This document shows, in pieces, positions 1 through 8,790 of a stretch of DNA of 64,000 nt; position 1 is the first letter of the stretch; every line of letters begins with the position of its first letter. The DNA is from Alsobacter ponti (lineage in GTDB: Bacteria > Pseudomonadota > Alphaproteobacteria > Rhizobiales > Beijerinckiaceae): the NCBI RefSeq assembly GCF_024294805.1, contig NZ_JANCLU010000004.1:226601-290600 (forward strand), in the 5' to 3' direction. Made by a program: the position numbers and the translations under genes. The notes beneath the pieces were generated by a model. That model ran no database searches and had not been told where the DNA came from. It was given only the letters and a program-made list of their open reading frames with translations.

Positions 1-394
1 ACAGCGCCGCCACCGGGGGCAGCTTGATCGACGGTCCGGGGTAGACGAAGGTCCGCAGCGCGTGAACGCGGTGGGTGGGCGCGGGCGCCCCCTCGATCAG
101 CGCGGCGGCCGGCATCCAGCCCACGTAGGAATCGCGGGCAAGCTGGCCCCACACCCAGCCCTCGGCGTCGAATTCGTAGGCGGTCACCGCCTCCCCGTGC
201 AGGGCCTCGGTGTCGAGCGCGCCGCCGGGCGAGGGCTCGCGGCGCACGGCGGCCGAGGCCTCCAGCACGCGCATCGCCCGGCCCTCGACATAGCGAGCCG
301 CCTCGACGACGCCCCGCAGATGCGCCGCGGCGAGGTCGGGCCGGGCCGGGGTGAGGCGGCGGTCGAACGAGCGGGGAGCAAGGGTCTGGCTCAT
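1..394 (-). CDS. NlpC/P60 family C40 peptidase, partial (N-terminal SH3 part)
   Basis: The gene reads from an ATG at 394 down through the left window edge, so about 131 N-terminal residues are visible. The visible part lacks the catalytic Cys-His domain, which would lie off the window. Around residues 65-95 it reads as a bacterial SH3 domain (GEAVTAYEFDAEGWVWGQL, then a YVGWMP stretch). This is typical of the N-terminal half of alphaproteobacterial C40 endopeptidases that cut peptide cross-links in cell wall fragments. The start overlaps the stop of the MarR gene in an ATGA, so the two are translationally coupled and lie downstream of the leucyl aminopeptidase. The arrangement fits peptide/peptidoglycan turnover. 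The family call is inferred from the SH3 region and gene order. Confidence 0.7.
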   Translation of the reverse strand, partial: MSQTLAPRSFDRRLTPARPDLAAAHLRGVVEAARYVEGRAMRVLEASAAVRREPSPGGALDTEALHGEAVTAYEFDAEGWVWGQLARDSYVGWMPAAALIEGAPAPTHRVHALRTFVYPGPSIKLPPVAAL

Positions 395-741
395 CGGGGG
401 ACTGTCCTCAGTCGGGCGACGATGGCGTCGCCGAGTTTCTCCACGTGGAGCGCGCCCTTGACGGTGCGCTGGACGACCACGTTGCGGCGGTCCGCCTCGT
501 CGCGGCGGCGCGACACCAGGTCCAGCTTGCCCATCGTGTCCAGCGCCCGCGTGATCGCCGGCTTGGTGACGCCGAGCTTGGCGGCGAGCCCGCGCACCGT
601 GTGCGGCGGCGTCTCCAGGTAGACGGTGAGCAGGATGGCGGTCTGCCGCGCGGACAGATCCTGCTCGCCGTCCCGCACGAGGTCGAGCGTGACGTCGTGC
701 CAGAGCCTCAGGGCCTGAAGAGGGCGCAGCGCGACGGACAT
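391..741 (-). CDS. MarR family transcriptional regulator
   Basis: A 116-residue winged helix-turn-helix protein. Residues 48-70 form the recognition HTH (TVRGLAAKLGVTKPAITRAL), followed by a wing near residues 76-92 with the RRRDEADRRN signature of MarR proteins. I chose the ATG at 741 because the upstream in-frame extension looks non-coding and MarR proteins of this type start close to this helix. It lies 78 bases downstream of the aminopeptidase gene and overlaps the start of the NlpC/P60 gene by four bases. It may control this small operon, but no operator was identified. The ligand is unknown. Confidence 0.85.
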   Translation of the reverse strand: MSVALRPLQALRLWHDVTLDLVRDGEQDLSARQTAILLTVYLETPPHTVRGLAAKLGVTKPAITRALDTMGKLDLVSRRRDEADRRNVVVQRTVKGALHVEKLGDAIVARLRTVPR

Positions 742-819
742 GCCACCTGGGAGCAGATCGTTTCGGAGCCGTATTATTCGCGACGCCGCCCGATCCGGCA
801 AGTGGTTTGCCGCGCCACG

Positions 820-2211
820 TCAGCGAGCGTAGCGCTCCTGCAACAGCGCGAAGACCAGCCGCGCCGCCTGCGGCTCGCCGCCGAACGGCCGGCCGGGCTT
901 CTCGGCCGGCGTCCAGCCGTAGATGTCGAAATGCGCCCACGCCTTCGCCTTCTCGACGAAGCGGCGCAGGAACAACGCCGCCGTCACAGAACCGGCGAAC
1001 CCGCCCGTGGTGACGTTGTTCATGTCGGCGATCTTCGAATCGAGCATGGCGTCGTAGGGCTTCCACAGCGGCATCCGCCACACCGGGTCGTTTACGGCGG
1101 CGCCGGTTCGCGCCACGTCCGCCGCCAGGGCTTCGTCGTCCGTGTAGAAGGGCGGAAGGTCGGGGCCCAGCGCGACGCGCGCCGCCCCGGTCAGGGTCGC
1201 GAAGTCGACGAGCAGGTCGGGCTGCTCCTCGTCCGCCAGCGCCAGGGCGTCGGCGAGGATCAGCCGGCCCTCGGCGTCGGTGTTGCCGATCTCGACCGTC
1301 AGCCCCTTGCGGCTGCGCAGCACGTCGCCGGGGCGGAAGGACGTCCCGGAGATGGCGTTCTCGACGGCCGGCACGAGCACGCGCAGGCGCACCTTCAGCC
1401 GGGCCTCCACCACCATCTGGGCGATGGCGAGCGCCGTGGCCGCGCCGCCCATGTCCTTCTTCATCAGGAGCATGCCGGCGTCGTTCTTGATGTTCAGCCC
1501 GCCCGTGTCGAAGCAGACACCCTTGCCGACCAGCGTCACCTTGGGCGCGGACTCCTCGCCCCACGTCAGGTCCAGCAGGCGCGGCGCGCGGCTCGAGCCG
1601 CGGCCGACGGCATGCACCATCGGGAAGTTGGCGGCGAGCAGGTCGTCGCCGACGGTGACGGCGAGCGCGACGCCGCGTGCCTGCGCCCAGTTGCGCACGG
1701 CCGTCTCCAGCTCGGCCGGACCGAGATCGGAGGCCGGCGTGTTGATGAGGTCGCGGCCCATGGCGACGGCCTCGGCGACACGGCGCACGGCGTCGCCGTC
1801 GACGCCGTCCGGCATCACCAGGCGCACGGCGCGCGGGGCGGGCCTGGCGCGGTAACGGTCGAACCTGTAGCCGCCGAGCGCGAAGGCGAGGGCGGCGAGA
1901 GTGGCGTCGCCGCCGAAGCCGTCAAGCCGGTAGACGCCCTCGGGCAGTTGCGCCAGCTTCGCCGGCAGGAACGGATCGGACGGGCGGACGCCGTCGCCGA
2001 CGCCCCACAGCACCGCGGCGGGCTTGCCGCCGGCCCCGGGCGCGAAAGCGGTCTGTCCGGCCTTGCCCTCGAAACCCTGGGCCTGGGCGAAGGCGGCCAC
2101 GCCGTCGCCCAGCGCGTCGGCCCGGCTTCGCCAGTCGGCGGCGGACACGCACAGCACCGGCGTTGCGCCGGCGGCGGCCGGATCGGAAGGATCGACGAGG
2201 GAAAGAGCCAC
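820..2211 (-). CDS. pepA: M17 family leucyl aminopeptidase
   Basis: A 463-residue cytosolic metallo-aminopeptidase that removes N-terminal residues from peptides using two metal ions. All expected ligands are visible: Lys230 and Asp235 in GKGVCFDTGG, Asp253 in KKDMGGA, and Asp312/Glu314 in NTDAEGRL. The spacing matches E. coli PepA. The C-terminal catalytic half is well conserved and the N-terminal half is divergent, as is usual for alphaproteobacterial paralogues. The GTG start has a GGAG eight bases upstream. It is the first gene of a minus-strand group with MarR and NlpC/P60. It could be the PepB-like subgroup rather than true PepA; the chemistry is the same. Confidence 0.93.
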   Translation of the reverse strand: MALSLVDPSDPAAAGATPVLCVSAADWRSRADALGDGVAAFAQAQGFEGKAGQTAFAPGAGGKPAAVLWGVGDGVRPSDPFLPAKLAQLPEGVYRLDGFGGDATLAALAFALGGYRFDRYRARPAPRAVRLVMPDGVDGDAVRRVAEAVAMGRDLINTPASDLGPAELETAVRNWAQARGVALAVTVGDDLLAANFPMVHAVGRGSSRAPRLLDLTWGEESAPKVTLVGKGVCFDTGGLNIKNDAGMLLMKKDMGGAATALAIAQMVVEARLKVRLRVLVPAVENAISGTSFRPGDVLRSRKGLTVEIGNTDAEGRLILADALALADEEQPDLLVDFATLTGAARVALGPDLPPFYTDDEALAADVARTGAAVNDPVWRMPLWKPYDAMLDSKIADMNNVTTGGFAGSVTAALFLRRFVEKAKAWAHFDIYGWTPAEKPGRPFGGEPQAARLVFALLQERYAR

Positions 2212-2247
2212 GGCGCGGTCTCCGTTCAGGAACAGGATCGACCCGTG

Positions 2248-4110
2248 CTAGTGCATTTCGACCGCCGATGACAACCGCGCGGGGCGGTGCGGGGTCTTGT
2301 TCCAATGGAACGGGGCGACGATGAGCTCCCAAAGCGCTACCCAGGAGGCGGCCGTCAGCAGCAGAAGATAGGGAATGGCGCAGAGCGCGTCGGCGAAGCG
2401 GAGGCGCAGCCCCCGCGTCCGCGCGGCGCGCAGGATCGGCCACAGCACCGAGATCGGACCGAGCGCCAGGACGGCGGTGGACAGGCTGAAGGTGAGGGCG
2501 GGCTTGATCCCCGGATGGGATGCCGCGTCTCCCGTCGCGAGCTTCCAGACGAAGATCAGCAGGAACAACGGCCCGCCGAGCGCGGCCAGCAGCGTCGCCA
2601 GCGTGTGGGTCGCCACGGCGAGGCTGCCGCCGAAGCCGAGCCGGACCCAGGTGTCGCGGCCGAGGCGGCTGTGCACGACGGCCGTCTGCATCCAGCCCTT
2701 CATCCAGCGCCGCCGCTGCATGAACCAGTCGCGCAGGCGGGTGGGCGCTTCCTCGTAGGTGGCCGAATCGAGCGCGCCGACGCGCAGGCCCAGCTCCGCC
2801 AGCCGCAGCCCCAGGTCGGCGTCCTCGGTGACGTTCCAGGCGTCCCACGCCAGCGCCGCGTCGAGCGCCCGCGTGCGGAAGTGGTTGGACGTTCCGCCGA
2901 GCGGAATGGGCAGGCCGAGCAGGGCGTAGCCCGGCATGACGGCGTCGAACAACAGCGCGTATTCCAGCGAGAACATCCGCGGCAGCCAGCCCTCGTGCCC
3001 GTTGTCGATCGCCAGCGCGCATTGCAGGCAGGCAAGATCGTCGGGGCCGTCTTGAAACACGGACGCCGCCCGGCGCAACTGGTCCGGGGCCGGCCGGTCC
3101 TCCGCGTCGAACACCACGACGAGGTCGCCGCGCGCGAAGCGCAGACCGATGTTGAGGGCTCGCGGCTTGGTGCGCGGCTCGCCGGGCGGGCAGACGACGA
3201 CTTCGAACGGCGCGTCCGGCGCGACCTCGCGGGCGACCCGGATGGTCTCCTCGTCGTGCGCTTCCACCAGCAGCTTGATGTCGAGCTTGGCGCGCGGATA
3301 GTCCAGCGCGCGCAGATGCGCCACGAGGGACGGCAGGATGCCGGCCTCCCGATAGAGCGGGACGAGCACGGTGTACACCGGCAGGTCGGCGTCCTCGATC
3401 GGCCCGCCGGCCACACGGCCCAGCCTGTAATGCGTGTCGACCGCCGCCAGACGCAGAACGAGGGCGAGCAGGAATACGACCGAGCACGCCAGGCTGAACG
3501 CATCCAGCGCATGGGCCGGGTGCAGCGCAAGGCCGAGCGCCGCCGCCACGGCCAGGGCGACGAGCGCGACCAGTTGCGGGTCGCTCGGCGCGTCGCGGAA
3601 CGAGGCCCGCGGCCGCTCGCTCGGCAGGCGGTTCACGGCGTCACGTGCGGCGCGCCCGCCGAACTCGCGCAGCAGCTCCGCGTCGAGCCGCGCCGGCGTC
3701 GTCAGCGAGAGAGAGGCGGGAGCGCCCGTCGGCCAGTGACGCAGCAGCCAGCCGATCTGCGCGCCCCGCGGCGCGGCCACCCAGCGCGCCGGGCCGGGGC
3801 CGGCCAGGAGAGCCAGCCCGCTGCGCGCCGCATCGCGGGGCTCGAAACGCGCCGGCGTGAAGGGAACCGAAAGGAATTGCAGGCCGAGCCGGCGCGCCAG
3901 CGCGGCGTAGAACGCGTCGCTGCCGATGACGCCCTCCGCGATCAGCACCCGGTCGGCGGTCGACCCGATGCGCCGCGCCGTCCGGACGGCTTCCGCCAGC
4001 GCGAAAGGCGACACGCCCTCCTCCAGCAGGAACGCGAGATCCGCGACGACAAGCTCGTCGTCGGGCAGGCGGGCGCGGCCTATCGCGGCCATCGCATCCC
4101 AGTGGCGCAT
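2248..4110 (-). CDS. Family 2 membrane glycosyltransferase with N-terminal GspE-like domain
   Basis: A 620-residue protein from the ATG at 4110. Residues about 1-150 resemble the N-terminal domain of type II secretion/pilus ATPases (RVLIAEGVIGSDAFYAALAR followed by LGLQFLSV). Two membrane helices follow near residues 190-220, then a GT-A catalytic domain with the donor/metal motif DAED near residue 333, the acceptor TEDADLGL near 428 and QRRRWMKGW near 466. Several membrane helices close the protein. The motif set D, DxD-like, TED, Q/RxxRW is that of processive polysaccharide synthases (cellulose/hyaluronan synthase type), so it probably polymerises and exports a beta-linked polysaccharide. 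The c-di-GMP-binding RLG residues of MshEN domains are not evident here (TAD instead). The sugar substrate is unknown. Confidence 0.85.
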   Translation of the reverse strand: MRHWDAMAAIGRARLPDDELVVADLAFLLEEGVSPFALAEAVRTARRIGSTADRVLIAEGVIGSDAFYAALARRLGLQFLSVPFTPARFEPRDAARSGLALLAGPGPARWVAAPRGAQIGWLLRHWPTGAPASLSLTTPARLDAELLREFGGRAARDAVNRLPSERPRASFRDAPSDPQLVALVALAVAAALGLALHPAHALDAFSLACSVVFLLALVLRLAAVDTHYRLGRVAGGPIEDADLPVYTVLVPLYREAGILPSLVAHLRALDYPRAKLDIKLLVEAHDEETIRVAREVAPDAPFEVVVCPPGEPRTKPRALNIGLRFARGDLVVVFDAEDRPAPDQLRRAASVFQDGPDDLACLQCALAIDNGHEGWLPRMFSLEYALLFDAVMPGYALLGLPIPLGGTSNHFRTRALDAALAWDAWNVTEDADLGLRLAELGLRVGALDSATYEEAPTRLRDWFMQRRRWMKGWMQTAVVHSRLGRDTWVRLGFGGSLAVATHTLATLLAALGGPLFLLIFVWKLATGDAASHPGIKPALTFSLSTAVLALGPISVLWPILRAARTRGLRLRFADALCAIPYLLLLTAASWVALWELIVAPFHWNKTPHRPARLSSAVEMH

Positions 4111-4242
4111 GGCGTGGTTCCGTTCGGGGCATGGAACTGCTAGACATGTACTGCCCAGCCGATGCGCGAAACGAAGTCGCCGCGTGGGGGCGCGCCGAAA
4201 ATCGGCCTCGTTTCCGCGTCTCGAGCGATTCGGCATGCCGAC

Positions 4243-5091
4243 ATGAAGCTTGTCAACAGAATTTTAACGCTCCTTTCCGCTGGATTGCTTGGAGTTGCTT
4301 TTGCAATTCCCGGTAGCGCCCGTGCGGAAGACGCCGTCTTCACACCGAATTATTTCGATAATTCCCAGCGCATTGAAAAACCGGATCTGTCCGGATTGCG
4401 CGTCGTTCGCTTTCTCACCGACGACGACTACCCGCCCATGCATTTCCAGGCGGAGGACGGACGGCTCAGCGGCTTCAACGTCGACCTCGCCCGCGCCATC
4501 TGCGAGACGCTCAACGTCTCCTGCACCATCCAGGCGCGGCGCTGGGACACGCTGCTGGATTCGCTGCGCGAGAACCGGGGCGACGCGGTGATCGCCTCGA
4601 TCCGGCCGACGCCGGCCCTGCGGGCGGAGTTCGCGTTCAGCGCGCCCTATCTGCGCACCCCGGCGCGCTTCGTGGCGCGCGCGGCCGGCGCGCCGCCCTC
4701 GCCGGAGACGATCGCGGGCCGCACGGTGGCGGTGGTGTTCAACTCGGCCCACGAAGCCTATCTGCGGACCTTCTTCCCGAAGGCGTCGATCAAGGGCTTC
4801 GACGACCTGGAGCGGGCCCGCAACGCGCTGGCGCGCGGCGAGGTGGACTATCTGTTCGGCGACGGCCTGACGCTGGCCGTGTGGCTCAACGGCTCGGACG
4901 CGGCCGGCTGCTGCACCTTCGCCGGCGGGCCCTACACGGAGAGCCGGTACTTCGGCGAGGGCGTGGCGATCGCCATGCGGCGCGGCGACGCGCCGCTGCG
5001 GCGGGGCATCGATTACGCGCTGCGGCAGCTCTCCGCCAAGGGCGCGCACGCGGAGCTTTACCTGCGCTACTTTCCCGTCGGTTTCTACTGA
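4243..5091 (+). CDS. Periplasmic solute-binding protein, amino-acid (SBP_bac_3) type
   Basis: A 282-residue exported protein. The N-terminus MKLVNRILTLLSAGLLG to ARAE is a signal peptide with a cleavage site near residue 27. The mature part begins the family 3 fold with VVRFLTDDDYPPMHF, then LSGFNVDLARAICETLNV and later GRTVAVVFNSAHEAYL, the lobe-exchange pattern of polar amino-acid binding proteins. No permease or ATPase gene lies next to it, so it is either an orphan subunit or a sensory/binding protein. It is divergent from the glycosyltransferase (132-base spacer) and followed by lysS after 110 bases. The ATG at 4243 was chosen because it begins directly at the signal peptide. The ligand is unknown. 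Confidence 0.85.
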   Translation: MKLVNRILTLLSAGLLGVAFAIPGSARAEDAVFTPNYFDNSQRIEKPDLSGLRVVRFLTDDDYPPMHFQAEDGRLSGFNVDLARAICETLNVSCTIQARRWDTLLDSLRENRGDAVIASIRPTPALRAEFAFSAPYLRTPARFVARAAGAPPSPETIAGRTVAVVFNSAHEAYLRTFFPKASIKGFDDLERARNALARGEVDYLFGDGLTLAVWLNGSDAAGCCTFAGGPYTESRYFGEGVAIAMRRGDAPLRRGIDYALRQLSAKGAHAELYLRYFPVGFY

Positions 5092-5201
5092 GCGGCGCGG
5101 CGACGCGCCCGTTTCCCCTCGCGCGGGAAATCGTCTAAATGTGCCGCCGCGGCCGCCCGGCGGCCGGCCTCCACCCGATAAGACCGCCCGAAAGACACGA
5201 C

Positions 5202-6920
5202 ATGACTGCGTCGCCCGCGACCGCCGAACCCCTTTCCCTCCCGCAGGCCGCCGGGCAGTCGCCCGCCTGGCCGTTCGAGGAGGCGCGCAAGCTCGTCGCG
5301 CGGGCGGAGCGGACCGGCCAGAAACAGGTGCTGTTCGAGACCGGCTACGGCCCGTCGGGCCTGCCGCACATCGGCACGTTCGGAGAGGTGTGCCGCACCA
5401 CCATGGTGCGCCACGCCTTCCGCGTGCTCACCGAGGACCGTATCCCGACGCGTCTCGTCGCCTTCTCGGACGACATGGACGGCCTGCGCAAGGTGCCTGA
5501 CAACATCCCGAACAAGGAGCTGGTCGCCGCCCATCTCGGCAAGCCGCTGACGCGCGTGCCGGACCCGTTCGGGACGCATCCGAGCTTCGGCGAGCACAAT
5601 AACGCCCGCCTGCGCGCCTTCCTCGACCATTTCGGCTTCGAGTACGAGTTCGTGTCGTCGACTGAGGCCTATCGCTCCGGGCGCTTCGACGACACGCTGC
5701 TGCTGATGCTGGAGCGCTACGACGCGGTGATGGAGGTGATGCTGCCGTCGCTTCGGCAGGAGCGCGCGCAGAGCTATTCGCCGTTTCTGCCCATCCACCC
5801 GGTGACCGGCATCGTCATGCAGGTTCCGGTCGACGAGATCAGGAAGGCTGCCGGCGCCATCGTGTGGCGCGACCCCGCCACCGGCGAACGCTACGAGACG
5901 CCGGTGACCGGCGGTCATTGCAAGCTCCAGTGGAAGCCCGACTGGGCGATGCGCTGGGTGGCGCTCGGCGTCGACTACGAAATGGCCGGCAAGGACCTCA
6001 TCGACAGCGTCAAGCTCTCGGGGGAGATCTGCCGCGCGCTCGGCGCGACGCCGCCGGAAGGCTTCAACTACGAGCTGTTCCTCGACGAGAAGGGGCAGAA
6101 GATCTCGAAGTCGAAGGGCAACGGCCTCACCATCGAGGAGTGGCTGGCCTATGGCAGCCCGGAGAGCCTGTCGCTGTTCATGTACAACAAGCCGCGAGAG
6201 GCCAAGCGGCTGCACTTCGACGTCATCCCGCGGGCAACGGACGACTACCTGACCTTCCTCGAGAAGTATCCGAAGCAGGCGCTGCGCGAGCAGCTCGGCA
6301 ACCCGGTGTGGCACATCCACGCCGGCGAGCCGCCCGAGCCGGAGACGGTGCGCAGCGCCGACGGCTCGGCCCCGGCCACCACCATCTCCTTCGCCATGCT
6401 CCTCAACCTCGTGGCGGTCGCGAACTCCGAGGATCCGCAGGTGCTGTGGGGGTTCATCCGCCGCTACGCGCCGGGCGTCACGCCGGAGAACCACCCCAAG
6501 CTCGACAAACTGGTCGGCTACGCCGTCGCCTATTTCCGCGACTTCGTGCGGCCGTCCAAGGTCTACCAGGAGCCCGGCGAGGCGGAGAGCGCGGCGTTGC
6601 GGGATCTCGCGGCGGCGCTCGCCCCGCTGGAGGGCTCCACCGACGCCGAGGCCCTGCAGGCTGTGGTTTACGAGGTCGGCCGAACCCATTTCCCGGACCT
6701 GTCGGGCAAATCGAAGAGTCCGGACGGCCGGCCCGGCGTGCTGCAGGCGTGGTTCCAGACGCTCTACCGCATCCTGCTGGGGCAGGAGCGCGGCCCGCGC
6801 TTCGGCTCCTTCGCGGCGCTGTATGGCGTGGCGGAGACGCGGGAGCTGATCGCCAAGGGGCTCTCCGGCGCGCTGCGCGCCGAGCACGAGGCGTTCCTGG
6901 CCGGGCGCAAGGCCGGCTGA
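5202..6920 (+). CDS. lysS: Lysine--tRNA ligase, class I
   Basis: A 572-residue class I (archaeal-type) lysyl-tRNA synthetase that charges tRNA-Lys with lysine at the cost of ATP in the cytosol. The class I nucleotide-binding signatures are present: PHIG at residues 55-58 and KISKS at 300-304. LysRS-specific stretches such as [15 protein letters not shown] and the helical C-terminal anticodon-binding region are also present. Most bacteria use the unrelated class II enzyme; many alphaproteobacteria use this class I form, which supports the taxonomic call. The start ATG at 5202 excludes a low-complexity upstream extension. The next gene begins one base after the stop. Confidence 0.96.
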   Translation: MTASPATAEPLSLPQAAGQSPAWPFEEARKLVARAERTGQKQVLFETGYGPSGLPHIGTFGEVCRTTMVRHAFRVLTEDRIPTRLVAFSDDMDGLRKVPDNIPNKELVAAHLGKPLTRVPDPFGTHPSFGEHNNARLRAFLDHFGFEYEFVSSTEAYRSGRFDDTLLLMLERYDAVMEVMLPSLRQERAQSYSPFLPIHPVTGIVMQVPVDEIRKAAGAIVWRDPATGERYETPVTGGHCKLQWKPDWAMRWVALGVDYEMAGKDLIDSVKLSGEICRALGATPPEGFNYELFLDEKGQKISKSKGNGLTIEEWLAYGSPESLSLFMYNKPREAKRLHFDVIPRATDDYLTFLEKYPKQALREQLGNPVWHIHAGEPPEPETVRSADGSAPATTISFAMLLNLVAVANSEDPQVLWGFIRRYAPGVTPENHPKLDKLVGYAVAYFRDFVRPSKVYQEPGEAESAALRDLAAALAPLEGSTDAEALQAVVYEVGRTHFPDLSGKSKSPDGRPGVLQAWFQTLYRILLGQERGPRFGSFAALYGVAETRELIAKGLSGALRAEHEAFLAGRKAG

Positions 6921-6921
6921 G

Positions 6922-7668
6922 GTGGTGGGGCCGCTGCTGGCGGCCGCCCTGGCCGCTGCCGTCCTCGCGACGTCCTTCCTCTCCGGCATTTTCGGCATGG
7001 CCGGTGGGATGATCCTGCTCGGCGTGCTGCTGCTGATCCTGGACGTCGCGCCGGCCATGGTGCTGTTCGGCGTCACCCAGTTCGCCTCGAACGGCTGGCG
7101 CGCCGTGCTGTGGCGGCGGCACATCCAGTGGGGCATCACGGCGCAATACGCGCTGGGCTCCGTGGCGACCTTCGGCCTGATGAAGCTCGTCGCCTTCGTC
7201 CCGGACAAGGCCACGCTCTATATCGGGCTGGGGATGATGCCGTTCCTGGTCGACCGGCTGCCTCCGTCCCTGCAGCCGGACATCACGCGGCGTTTCGCGC
7301 CGTTCCTGTGCGGATGCGTCATCATGGTGCTGCAGTTGCTGGCCGGCGCGGCGGGCAACGTGCTCGACGTGTTCTTCCAGCAGAGCCAGCTCGACCGCAA
7401 GACGATCGTGGCGACCAAGGCCGCCACGCAGGCGCTCGCCCACGTGCTGCGCGTGCTCTATTTCGGCTCCTTCGCCGTGACGCTGCACGAGACGCTGCCG
7501 CTGTGGGTGTTCGCGCTGGCCATCGCCGTCGCCTTCACGGGGACGTCGCTCGCCGCGATGGTGCTGCACCGCATGAGCGAGGCGAATTTCCGGCGCTGGA
7601 GCAAACTCCTCATCCGCACCGTCAGCGCCTCCTACGTGCTTTACGGAGCGTGGCTGCTGGCCCGCTGA
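6922..7668 (+). CDS. TauE/SafE (TSUP) family sulfite/anion permease
   Basis: A 248-residue integral membrane protein with about seven to eight hydrophobic segments. The N-terminal repeat carries the TSUP hallmark FLSGIFGMAGGMILLGVLLLI and the second half repeats it less clearly (AGAAGNVLDVFF). The family moves sulfite, sulfonates or other small anions across the inner membrane; the substrate here cannot be read. It starts with GTG one base after the lysS stop, so it is probably co-transcribed with lysS, and it ends one base before the convergent S24 repressor gene. Confidence 0.88.
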   Translation: MVGPLLAAALAAAVLATSFLSGIFGMAGGMILLGVLLLILDVAPAMVLFGVTQFASNGWRAVLWRRHIQWGITAQYALGSVATFGLMKLVAFVPDKATLYIGLGMMPFLVDRLPPSLQPDITRRFAPFLCGCVIMVLQLLAGAAGNVLDVFFQQSQLDRKTIVATKAATQALAHVLRVLYFGSFAVTLHETLPLWVFALAIAVAFTGTSLAAMVLHRMSEANFRRWSKLLIRTVSASYVLYGAWLLAR

Positions 7669-7669
7669 G

Positions 7670-8308
7670 CTACTGGCTCGCCCACATGATCCGCGCCAGC
7701 CACTCGACGTCGGCGAGCGGCAGCACGCGGTCGGCGTGATCGGGGTTGAGCGACGACAGCTCCACGGTTTTCGCGGTGCGCCGCTTCAGCTCCTTCACCA
7801 TCACCTCGCCGTCGCGGGTCTTCACCACGACGCGGTCGCCGCGCCGCACGGCGGCGGCGGGCGAGCAGATGATGACGTCGCCGTGGCGGTAGAGCGGCTT
7901 CATGCTCTCGCCGCTCACCTCGAGCGCATAGACGTGCGGGTCGCCGAGGTCGGGGAACTCCACCTCGTCCCAGCCGCCGCCGACGGGAAAGCCGCCGTCG
8001 TCGAAGAAGCCGCCCGTCCCGGCCTGCGCGAAGCCGAGCAGCGGGATCGCCCGGTTGGCGGCTTCCGGCTGGCGCGCCGTGATCAGCGACATGAACTCGT
8101 CGAGGCTCGCCCCCGTCGCCTCCAGCACCTTCGCCACCGATTCGGTGGACGGCCAGCGCAGGCGGCCGTCGGGCGAGACGCGCTTGGACTTGTTGAACGT
8201 CGTGGGGTCCAGCCCCGCCTTGCGGGCAAGTCCCGACGCGCTGAGGCCATAGCGGCTCGCCAGCCGATCCAGCGCGGCCCAGATCTGATCGTGTGTCAGC
8301 ATCGTCAT
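7670..8308 (-). CDS. HTH-S24 (LexA-like) transcriptional repressor
   Basis: A 212-residue protein with an N-terminal HTH near residues 10-40 (YGLSASGLARKAGLDPTTFN) and a C-terminal S24 peptidase domain. The catalytic Ser lies in SGESMKP and the Lys in EVMVKEL, with a possible Ala-Gly self-cleavage site in FAQAGTGG. This is the build of phage CI and LexA-like repressors that cut themselves when RecA filaments form. No phage genes surround it; chromosomal copies like this are common in Hyphomicrobiales. Three close in-frame starts exist (8317 GTG, 8308 ATG, 8302 ATG) and none has a strong ribosome site, so the exact N-terminus is uncertain. Targets are unknown. Confidence 0.88.
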   Translation of the reverse strand: MTMLTHDQIWAALDRLASRYGLSASGLARKAGLDPTTFNKSKRVSPDGRLRWPSTESVAKVLEATGASLDEFMSLITARQPEAANRAIPLLGFAQAGTGGFFDDGGFPVGGGWDEVEFPDLGDPHVYALEVSGESMKPLYRHGDVIICSPAAAVRRGDRVVVKTRDGEVMVKELKRRTAKTVELSSLNPDHADRVLPLADVEWLARIMWASQ

Positions 8309-8448
8309 ATCCCGCACAAAGGATCACGGTCCGATTGCAGGAAATAAAGCCTTTAAGGCGAAAAAGCAACCGGGTTCCGCGTCCCGTCCGCGCTGTCCGG
8401 TTGATCGGTGTCGCCGCCCGGCCTAAGAGGCATCGACGGAGGCGCGGC

Positions 8449-8790
8449 GTGCTCATCTACAAGATCTGTCCCGAGGCGATGTGGCGGCAGGCCGAGGCGG
8501 CGGGCGTCTTCGCCGGCGCGCCTGTCGACCTCGCCGACGGCTACATCCATTTTTCGACGGCGGCGCAGGCCCGCGAGACGGCCGCGAAGCACTTCGCCGG
8601 CCAGCGCGACCTCGTGCTCGTGGCGGTCGAGGCCGAGGCGCTCGACGAGGCGCTGAAATGGGAGCCGTCGCGCGGCGGAGCGCTGTTTCCGCATCTCTAC
8701 GCTCCGCTCCCCGTCTCGGCGGCGCGCTGGGTGCGCCCGCTGCCGCTCGGCTCCGACGGGGCGCATCGCTTTCCGGAGGACATGGCGTGA
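8449..8790 (+). CDS. DUF952 domain-containing protein
   Basis: A 113-residue cytosolic protein matching the DUF952 pattern: YKICPEAMW at the start, [19 protein letters not shown] in the middle, and [19 protein letters not shown] towards the end. The function is not established; the fold is related to ADP-ribosyl/NAD-linked folds, and any activity is speculation. The GTG start at 8449 is fixed by a GGAGG six bases upstream. Its stop overlaps the pyrD start (GTGA), so the two genes are translationally coupled, a pairing seen in other alphaproteobacteria. Confidence 0.88.
   Translation: MLIYKICPEAMWRQAEAAGVFAGAPVDLADGYIHFSTAAQARETAAKHFAGQRDLVLVAVEAEALDEALKWEPSRGGALFPHLYAPLPVSAARWVRPLPLGSDGAHRFPEDMA

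Noticed and set aside
445-2271. A 608-codon plus-strand open frame across the MarR and aminopeptidase genes
   Set aside because: It is antisense to two clear genes, very rich in Arg/Gly/Ala/Gln, and has no motif. High GC leaves few stops, producing such shadows.
7670-8308. Prophage marker based on the S24 repressor
   Set aside because: All neighbours are housekeeping genes and no integrase, att site or phage gene is present.
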